Below are positions 43,426 to 49,116 of a stretch of 64,000 nucleotides of DNA, piece after piece. The notes beneath the pieces are model-generated. The model saw only the letters and a list, made by a program, of their open reading frames with translations, was not told the origin of the DNA and did not search any database. Origin of the DNA: Pseudarthrobacter polychromogenes. Lineage in GTDB: Bacteria > Actinomycetota > Actinomycetes > Actinomycetales > Micrococcaceae. The stretch is from NCBI RefSeq assembly GCF_014644495.1, contig NZ_BMKU01000004.1:176377-240376 (forward strand), written 5' to 3'. The position numbers were made by a program, and so were the translations under genes. Numbering within the stretch: the stretch's first letter is position 1; the number at the start of each line of letters is the position of its first letter.

Positions 43426-44647
43426 TTACCTCTTTGCCACCGATCATCCCCGCGTCGCGGACATCCGGGGCCTGGATGCCCGTGGGTACGCCGAGGCAGC
43501 CAAGCAGGACTCCTTCGCCGGCCCCATGATCGAGGGATGGAAGAAGCTGTACCCGCAGCCGTTCGTGGGGATCACCAGCGACGGCGTGCGGCGTGAGGGG
43601 CTGTTTCCGCTGGCGCCGGTCCGGCCCGGCGAGGAGGCGCCCACCGCGGAGATGGTGGCGGCAGCCCGGAAGCTCCTGGGAGTGGTGGGGCAGGAACAGG
43701 CGAAGAAGCTCACCTACGCCGTGGACGCCCCGGAGTGGCAGAGCTGGGCGAACCCGGAATTCATGCAGCACGATACCGGCCTCCGGCTGGATGAGCTGGA
43801 AACGCCGGTCCGCGATGCTGCCCTGGCCGTGGTGGAGGCATCCCTGAGTGCCGAGGGTTTTGAGCTGGTCCGCAACCTGATGCGCATCAACGGGTTCCTG
43901 GGGGGCCTGGTGGAGCTGCCCCTGCTGATGAACGAGTTCAGCTACAACTTCGCGCTGTACGGCGACCCTTCCGAAACGGAACCGTGGGGGTGGCAGATCT
44001 TCGGCCACCATGCGGCGCTCAACTGTCTGGTGGCGGGAACCCAGCTGGTGGTCTCGCCGGTATTTATGGGTGCCGAGCCGGACATGATCGACGACGGCCC
44101 GTACAAGGGCGTCCGGGTGTTCAAGGAGCGGATCGCCCTGGCCCGCGAACTGATGGCAGCGCTGCCGGCGGACCTGCGCGCAGCGGCCACCGTCTACGCG
44201 TCGATGGTGGACCCCGCCATGCCCGAAGGCCGCATCCACGCCGGCGATGAACGCCACCTTGGCGGGTGTTTCCAGGACAACCGGGTGATCCCGTACGAGG
44301 GCATCCGGGTGGCGGATATGCCGGCAGAAGCCCGCGGCCTCCTCGACGCGGTGGTGGACGACTTTATTGCCTACTTGCCCGCCGGCCCCCGCGCCGCCCG
44401 ACGCCGGGAGATCCATGAGCAGTACGGCGAGAGCTTCTTCAGCTGGATCGGCGGCTGGGATGGCCAGGAAGCGTTCTACTTCCGGCTGCAGAGTCCTGTG
44501 GTGGTGCTGGAACTCGACCACCACACCGGGGTTTTCCTGGACAACGACGAGCCCGCGCCGTTCCACATGCACACCGTGGTCCGAACGCCCAACGGGAACG
44601 ACTACGGCCGCGAACTGGTGAAGCAATACCCATCCATTGCTCCCTAA
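43403..44647 (+). CDS. DUF3500-family protein of unknown function
   Basis: The 414-residue protein matches the DUF3500 family as I recall it, and I know of no assigned function. Notable conserved-looking segments are WGWQIFGHHAALNCLVAGTQ, a region VFMGAEPDMIDDGPYKGVRVF and a His-rich C-terminus ELDHHTGV...PFHMHTVVRTPNGNDYG that could bind a metal. There is no signal peptide or membrane segment. The GTG start at 43403 follows AAGGAGC and lies inside the monooxygenase gene, so they are coupled. It ends the operon at a stem-loop. In this context it may be a ring-cleavage or hydrolytic enzyme of the flavonoid pathway. That is a hypothesis. Confidence 0.85.
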   Translation: MSTPSFRDYLFATDHPRVADIRGLDARGYAEAAKQDSFAGPMIEGWKKLYPQPFVGITSDGVRREGLFPLAPVRPGEEAPTAEMVAAARKLLGVVGQEQAKKLTYAVDAPEWQSWANPEFMQHDTGLRLDELETPVRDAALAVVEASLSAEGFELVRNLMRINGFLGGLVELPLLMNEFSYNFALYGDPSETEPWGWQIFGHHAALNCLVAGTQLVVSPVFMGAEPDMIDDGPYKGVRVFKERIALARELMAALPADLRAAATVYASMVDPAMPEGRIHAGDERHLGGCFQDNRVIPYEGIRVADMPAEARGLLDAVVDDFIAYLPAGPRAARRREIHEQYGESFFSWIGGWDGQEAFYFRLQSPVVVLELDHHTGVFLDNDEPAPFHMHTVVRTPNGNDYGRELVKQYPSIAP

Positions 44648-44648
44648 C

Positions 44649-44737
44649 TGCCGTTTTCGACGTCCATAACGGCATCTACTCAGCAGTCGACGGTCCATAA
44701 AAGCCAAATGACCCGGACTTCCTTTCGGAGGTCCGGG
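44649..44737. terminator. Two stem-loops between convergent DUF3500 and quercetinase genes
   Basis: TGCCGTT (44649-44655) pairs with AACGGCA (44668-44674) just after the DUF3500 stop. CCCGGACTTCC (44712-44722) pairs with GGAGGTCCGGG (44727-44737) across a TTTC loop with one mismatch. Leftward of the second stem the minus strand reads TCATTTGGCTTTTATGG, a T-rich tail suitable for terminating the leftward quercetinase transcript. A short direct repeat (TCGAC-GTCCATAA) lies between them. Confidence 0.6.
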
Positions 44738-44770
44738 CCATGGGTTCTGAATTCGGGGTATCTGGAGGCG

Positions 44771-45841
44771 CTAGGAGATCTCCAGGGCTGCGCGGCGCTG
44801 CGGCGGCGGGCCCACCACGGTGAGGTCCATCTCTGCCTGGGCGCGCCCGAAGCCCTCCATGTCCATGTAGGGGGTCCCGCCTTCGGTGTACATGTAGTCC
44901 TCGGTGGGCTTGTTGAAGTACTCGAAGAACCCGTTGAAGACCGACGGCGTGAGGAACCCGAGCATCTGGGTGTTGTGCGAGTCCAGGGCGAAGGAGTGGA
45001 CAGTGCCTGCAGGGGCGTGCAGGAAGTCGCCCTTGGTCAGCAGCACCTCGCGGCCGTTGGCGTACAGCCACATCCGGCCTTCCGTGCAGATGAAGTTTTC
45101 CGTGTGTTCGGAATGGAAGTGCAGCGGGATGTAGGGCGTCTTGGCTCCCTTGGTGTGCACGGCGAAGTAGTTCGAGCCGGTGTTGGCCGGCCGGGACAGG
45201 TAGGTGAACATCGTCTGGTAGCTGGCCAGCCGCTCGCCCTCGTGGGCGCTGAGGAAGTAGGGGATCTGCGTGGGCGGCAGGCCGGCGTCGTGCTTGAAGG
45301 AAGGATCCACGCGCTCGACGTCCGGGAAGGTCATCCCGAACTCCGCCCCCACTTCAGCCTGTTCCTGGAGGCCGGCCGTGCCGCCTGCACGGATTGGGGG
45401 CACGTGCGAATCGACGGGGGTGCCCACCCGCTCGTAGTAAACCTCAGCCCCGCCCGGCGTCATCCAGTTCAGGAAGCGGGTGTAGTGGCTGGCCATCCGG
45501 TACGCGTGCGGGGTGTTGGGGGGAATGACCACGGAGTCTCCCGGGGTGAGGATGCGGCTTTCGCCGGGCAGCCAGACGTGCAGGATCCCGTCGAAAACGT
45601 AGAGCGTCTTGTGCTCCACTTTGTGGCTGACGAATGGCGACTCTGCCCCCATGCCGCCCGAGATGTAGGCAGCGCTGAAGATGCCGCCGGTATCGGCTGC
45701 ACGGGCGATGACCGTCACCAGCTGGCCGTTGATTTCGTAGCGTGCGCCTTCGCCCGAGGCCATGTAGTAGGGGACAGCTTCGCCGGGCAGCGCGTTGGCA
45801 ACCGGCAGCTGCTTGTTCATTTCCTCAACGCTGAGGGACAT
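44771..45841 (-). CDS. Quercetin 2,3-dioxygenase-like bicupin
   Basis: This 356-residue two-cupin protein follows Bacillus QdoI along its length (YYMASGEGARYEINGQLVTV; later PYFLSAHEGERLASYQT). The C-terminal cupin has a full metal set: His241, His243 and Glu248 in LHFHSEHTENF, and His282 in AGTVHSF. In the N-terminal cupin the equivalent motif is VSHKVEHKTLYVFDG, where one His is Val and the Glu is Lys, so that site is probably empty. The reaction would open the flavonol C-ring with loss of CO to give a depside. ATG 45841 follows AAGGAAC. It is monocistronic, with site D upstream. Confidence 0.85.
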   Translation of the reverse strand: MSLSVEEMNKQLPVANALPGEAVPYYMASGEGARYEINGQLVTVIARAADTGGIFSAAYISGGMGAESPFVSHKVEHKTLYVFDGILHVWLPGESRILTPGDSVVIPPNTPHAYRMASHYTRFLNWMTPGGAEVYYERVGTPVDSHVPPIRAGGTAGLQEQAEVGAEFGMTFPDVERVDPSFKHDAGLPPTQIPYFLSAHEGERLASYQTMFTYLSRPANTGSNYFAVHTKGAKTPYIPLHFHSEHTENFICTEGRMWLYANGREVLLTKGDFLHAPAGTVHSFALDSHNTQMLGFLTPSVFNGFFEYFNKPTEDYMYTEGGTPYMDMEGFGRAQAEMDLTVVGPPPQRRAALEIS

Positions 45842-45925
45842 GGGTTCCTTCTTTCCAGTCGGCCGGCCATCGCCGGAGCGTGACCTACATCATGGCTGCC
45901 TGGAGCCTCCTGTCACGAGTCGGGA

Positions 45926-45940
45926 TTCCAATGAGTGAAA
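45926..45940. promoter_or_regulatory. Site D: putative IclR operator before the quercetinase gene
   Basis: TTCCAATGAGTGAAA lies 84 bases before the quercetinase start. It matches site B and site C at 12 of 15 positions each. No CACAATAC flank is present. It ties the unlinked, leftward quercetinase gene to the same regulon as the hydrolase operons. Confidence 0.55.
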
Positions 45941-46004
45941 GCTGAACTTGGCACTACGGGCGGCGGGGGAAGCGGCACAGTACCGCTTCCGCAAGGCTGC
46001 CGAC

Positions 46005-46304
46005 CTAGGACTCACACTCCTTGCAGTACTTCCTGCCGTCCTTTTCCCTGGCGAGCTGGCTGCGGTGGTGCACCAGGAAGCAGGACATACAGGTGAATTC
46101 GTCGGCCTGGACCGGCACCACCTGGATGAGCAGCTCCTCGTTGGACAGGTCCGCCCCGGGCAGTTCGAAGCTGTCCGCGAGCTCGGTCTCGTCGACGTCG
46201 GCGATGGCCTCCCTTCGGCCTGACTTCTCGGTTTTCAGCTCCTCGAAGCCGCTGTTCGGCTCTTCCTCGGGCGTCACCCGGGGAGCGTCATAGTCCACTG
46301 ACAT
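46005..46304 (-). CDS. DUF4193 family small zinc-ribbon-like protein
   Basis: The 99-residue acidic protein is of a type conserved in actinobacteria. It starts MSVDYDAPRVTPEEEPNSGFEEL and ends with FTCMSCFLVHHRSQLAREKDGRKYCKECES, where two CxxC pairs can hold a zinc. The ATG at 46302-46304 has AGGAGA eight bases upstream. An open frame continues further upstream but overlaps the divergent promoter region. Function is unknown. Many actinobacteria carry it near housekeeping genes, so it marks the end of the catabolic island. Confidence 0.9.
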   Translation of the reverse strand: MSVDYDAPRVTPEEEPNSGFEELKTEKSGRREAIADVDETELADSFELPGADLSNEELLIQVVPVQADEFTCMSCFLVHHRSQLAREKDGRKYCKECES

Positions 46305-46390
46305 TGGTGCGTTCTCCTGTCGGCTGGATGCAGTTCGTCCTGAACAGTGCAACAACAGAGCATGGGCGGCGGATATTCCCGACCTGTTTT

Positions 46391-46412
46391 GTAGGTAGAC
46401 TGACCTACCTAC
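46391..46412. promoter_or_regulatory. TetR-type operator upstream of the TetR/EamA pair
   Basis: GTAGGTAG (46391-46398) and CTACCTAC (46405-46412) form perfect 8-bp arms around ACTGAC. The site lies 25 bases before the TetR start, in the divergent promoter shared with the DUF4193 gene. Autorepression of the regulator and its exporter is the usual arrangement. Confidence 0.7.
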
Positions 46413-46436
46413 TATCACCCATAAAAGGAGTCCCCT

Positions 46437-47057
46437 TTGGCCGCTCGGGATACCGGTGCGCAGACCGCTGCGCACACGCCTATGCCGCCGAAGCGTCCGG
46501 CCCGCGCGCTGCTGCTTCAGGCTGCGGCGCGGCTCTTCTATGCACAGGGCGTGGCTGCCACCGGCATTGACACCATCACCACCGAAGCCGGGGTGGCCAA
46601 GAAGAGCCTCTACAACAACTTTGCTTCCAAGGCCGAGTTGGTAGCGGCGTACCTCGAGGCCCGGCATGCGGAATGGCTGGGGCTGTACAGCCGGCGACTG
46701 GAGGATGCCAGGAATCCGCGCGAGCGGGTGCTGGCCGTTTTTGACGCCTATACGGACCATGCCAACGCCGCCTACCTCAACGGGTTTCGTGGATGCGGAC
46801 TGCTCAATGCGGCAGCGGAACTGCCAGCAGGTGCGCCGGGGCGGCTGGCGGTCCGGAAGCACAAGGAAGAGGTTGAGGGACTGTTGGCACGGCACGTGGC
46901 CGAGGTGCTTCCGGCAGGTCATGGCCGCGCCGCCGGACTCGCCCGGCATCTGGCCTTTCTTTTAGAGGGTGCCATGGCCCGGGCCGGACTCGAGGGCAAT
47001 GACGCGTGCCTGAAAGAGTGCCGGACCATCGCTGCCCGGCTGCTGGCGGACGTTTGA
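46437..47057 (+). CDS. TetR-family transcriptional regulator
   Basis: The 206-residue repressor has an N-terminal helix-turn-helix (RALLLQAAARLFYAQGVAATGIDTITTEAGVAKKSLYNNFASKAEL, about residues 22-68) and an all-helical ligand domain. The TTG start at 46437 is supported by AAAGGAG seven bases upstream. The longer N-terminus (QTAAHTPMPPKRP) is unusual but in frame. The EamA transporter gene starts inside its stop codon, and a palindromic operator precedes it, so it probably controls the exporter in response to an exported small molecule. Confidence 0.88.
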   Translation: MAARDTGAQTAAHTPMPPKRPARALLLQAAARLFYAQGVAATGIDTITTEAGVAKKSLYNNFASKAELVAAYLEARHAEWLGLYSRRLEDARNPRERVLAVFDAYTDHANAAYLNGFRGCGLLNAAAELPAGAPGRLAVRKHKEEVEGLLARHVAEVLPAGHGRAAGLARHLAFLLEGAMARAGLEGNDACLKECRTIAARLLADV

Positions 47058-48040
47058 AAACGGCGGCCGGTTCGGCCAATGCGCCGCTCTGGGGCGCTTT
47101 GTGCGTGGTGGCGGCCTCCGTGTTGTGGGGCACCACGGGCACCGCTGCCACGTTCGCGCCGTCCGTGAGTCCGCTGGCCATCGGTGCGGTGGCCATGGGA
47201 ATCGGAGGCCTGCTGCAGGCGCTGTACGCAGCCAACGCGATCACTGGCCAGTGGCCGGGCCTGCTGGACCGCTGGCGCTTGGTGACCCTCGGCGCGGCGG
47301 CGGTGGCCGTCTATCCGCTGGCCTTTTACAGTTCCATGCGGCTCTCCGGCGTGGCGGTGGGAACGGTGGTGTCCATCGGTTCCGCGCCGGTGGCGGCCGC
47401 GCTCATTGAGCGTTTTGCCGACGGTAAACACCTGACCCGCCGGTGGATGGCGGGACCACTACTGGGCGTCTCGGGCGCAGCCCTGCTGTCCTTCGCCGGG
47501 CATGCGCCGGCCGGTTCCCCTGGCAATTCCTGGAAATCGCTGGCCGGGATAGCCCTGGGCCTGCTGGCCGGCGCCACCTATGCCCTCTATTCCTGGGCAG
47601 CGCACCGCCTGATCACCGGCGGGCTGTCGTCGCGGGCGGCCATGGGGGCCGTCTTTGGGCTCGGCGGACTGCTGTTGATGCCCGTGCTGGCAGTCACCGG
47701 CCGGCCCCTGGTTGAGTCATGGGTCAATTTCTCGGTGGGCGCCTACATGGCACTGGTGCCGATGTTTGCCGGGTACGTCCTGTTTGGATGGGGCCTGGCC
47801 AGGATCCGGGCCAGCACCGCCACCGGGATTTCCCTGCTTGAAACCGTGGTGGCCGCTGGGCTGGCGGTCTTGGTGGTGGGTGAGCGGTTGCCGCCGCATG
47901 GCTGGCTTGGCGCCGCCGTCGTCATTTTCAGTCTCTTTGTCCTGACGCCGCGGCAGTCAGCCAACGGGCCGCTCCGGCCGCCCTCTCCGCCCGGGAAAAG
48001 GTTTGCCCAGCAGCAGGCCGGTGCCCAGCCCCACGAGTGA
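47054..48040 (+). CDS. EamA/DMT-family transporter
   Basis: The 328-residue membrane protein has ten hydrophobic segments and two EamA repeats (LWGALCVVAASVLWGTTGTAATFAP; KSLAGIALGLLAGATYALYSWAAHRL). Such proteins export amino acids, metabolites or drugs. The likely start is TTG 47054, which overlaps the TetR stop. No other start codon precedes the first helix without running deep into the regulator gene. The last 84 bases overlap the convergent DUF3040 gene, and this C-terminal tail (RPPSPPGKRFAQQQAGAQPHE) is not membrane-like. Confidence 0.85.
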   Translation: MKTAAGSANAPLWGALCVVAASVLWGTTGTAATFAPSVSPLAIGAVAMGIGGLLQALYAANAITGQWPGLLDRWRLVTLGAAAVAVYPLAFYSSMRLSGVAVGTVVSIGSAPVAAALIERFADGKHLTRRWMAGPLLGVSGAALLSFAGHAPAGSPGNSWKSLAGIALGLLAGATYALYSWAAHRLITGGLSSRAAMGAVFGLGGLLLMPVLAVTGRPLVESWVNFSVGAYMALVPMFAGYVLFGWGLARIRASTATGISLLETVVAAGLAVLVVGERLPPHGWLGAAVVIFSLFVLTPRQSANGPLRPPSPPGKRFAQQQAGAQPHE

Positions 48041-48250
48041 AAGCCCCAGCACCACCAGCACAACGATCTGGCCGCTGACGCCGGCGATCAGCAGTACAAG
48101 CCCGGCCAGGCCGGCGAGTGCGCCGAAAAAGAGGTCCAAACGGAACCTGGGCGCGGGGTAGCCGGAGAGCAGCTCCATGGCCAGGTGGGGGTCGTCGGCG
48201 ATCAGCCCCAGCTCCAGCTCCTTGAGCAGCCGCCGTTCCTCTTCGGACAT
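47957..48250 (-). CDS. DUF3040 family small membrane protein
   Basis: This 97-residue actinobacterial protein has an acidic N-terminal helix (MSEEERRLLKELELGLIADDPHLA) followed by two membrane segments (FFGALAGLAGLVLLIAGVSG and VVLVVLGLSLVGLGTGLLLG). This matches the DUF3040 pattern. Function is unknown. ATG 48250 is preferred, with a GTG six bases upstream as alternative. Its 3' end overlaps the end of the EamA gene on the other strand by 84 bases. Confidence 0.82.
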   Translation of the reverse strand: MSEEERRLLKELELGLIADDPHLAMELLSGYPAPRFRLDLFFGALAGLAGLVLLIAGVSGQIVVLVVLGLSLVGLGTGLLLGKPFPGRRGRPERPVG

Positions 48251-48352
48251 TGGCACGGGATGCCCCCGGTTTTCGGCTAAACGGGATATCGGTATCGACG
48301 CTAAAACTCCCGTGCCGCTGCGTCAAGAGGCCCGGCTGCATAGCTGCAAGCA

Positions 48353-48877
48353 TCAATCCAGGACGTCGTACCGCAGCACATTCCCCAGGACCCTCACGCC
48401 CTGGGTAGGGACGTGCGGGGTGGACTTGGCCGGCGGCATCAGGTGTGCAACGGGCAGCCCGGCGAGAAGGAGGCAATGGTCCGCGATGAGTCTGCGGTGG
48501 CACCGCCACCATACGGTTTCGCTGCACATAATGGCCGTCTGTCCGATCTTTGCCGCAGCAATGAGCTCTTCCGCTGCAGCGGTGAAATCCGTGGTGCGCA
48601 TATAGGCGGCGTAGGCACGGAACGACTCATTGCGCAGGGCCGTATCGGGGGAATCGGGAGGAAGCTCGCGGAAGCCACCCAGCTGCTTTTCCCAGCGGTA
48701 GCTGATTCCCGCTTCCGGCAGCCACTCTGCCATGCTGTCCTTGCCAAAGTGGGGGTGCTTCCTGCTGCCCGGCCCGATCCGGACATCCACCAGCGACGCC
48801 ACACCGGCGGCCTGCAGCCGCGAGGCGAACTCGGCCCGGGAAGCGGTCCCGTGGCCTACGGTGAAAAGGGCCCTCAC
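48353..48877 (-). CDS. DUF488 family protein
   Basis: The 174-residue protein matches DUF488: LFTVGHGTASRAEFASRLQAAGV, LVDVRIGPGSRKHPHF, WLPEAGISYRWEKQLGGFRE, and IMCSETVWWRCHRRLIADHCLL, where the Cys and His residues may bind metal or act in catalysis. Function is not established. GTG 48877 gives the usual start just before the LFTVGH motif, although no clear ribosome site is seen. An open frame continues upstream but is not conserved. Confidence 0.85.
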   Translation of the reverse strand: MRALFTVGHGTASRAEFASRLQAAGVASLVDVRIGPGSRKHPHFGKDSMAEWLPEAGISYRWEKQLGGFRELPPDSPDTALRNESFRAYAAYMRTTDFTAAAEELIAAAKIGQTAIMCSETVWWRCHRRLIADHCLLLAGLPVAHLMPPAKSTPHVPTQGVRVLGNVLRYDVLD

Positions 48878-49033
48878 GCAAGCAATGATAAGCACGGCGA
48901 CAGGGGTCGCGGCGGACGTCCTGCCGCGGCATCCATCGCACCAGGGGAGGGCATCCGCGAAAAGGCGGCTACCGCCGTCGTCCATTTGCGGCGTCCGCCC
49001 TGCGTCCGCCCGGTGAGCCAACCCGAACCGGAT

Positions 49034-49116
49034 TTAACGGAGCGAGCCTGCAACAGGAAGCGCCCTTTCAGGCGCAGCCTGTTGCAGGCTGAGGGAAGAA
49101 GTGGCAACGTCCGTTA
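49034..49116. terminator. Nested stem-loop after the third GH78 gene
   Basis: AGCCTGCAACAGG (49045-49057) and CCTGTTGCAGGCT (49078-49090) form a perfect 13-bp stem. Inside it GCGCC (49060-49064) and GGCGC (49071-49075) form a further stem. Outside it TAACGGA and TCCGTTA (the latter touching the GH78 stop codon) can pair. It likely ends the leftward rhamnoside operon. The remaining 48878-49033 stretch shows no gene. Confidence 0.65.

Noticed and set aside
44771..45841. Gentisate 1,2-dioxygenase as identity of the bicupin, given nearby FAH and flavin hydroxylase
   Set aside because: The order of motifs follows QdoI along the length (SGEGARYEINGQ, HFHSEHTENF, FLHAPAGTVHSF, TPSVFNGFFEYF); a gentisate pathway remains a weaker alternative.
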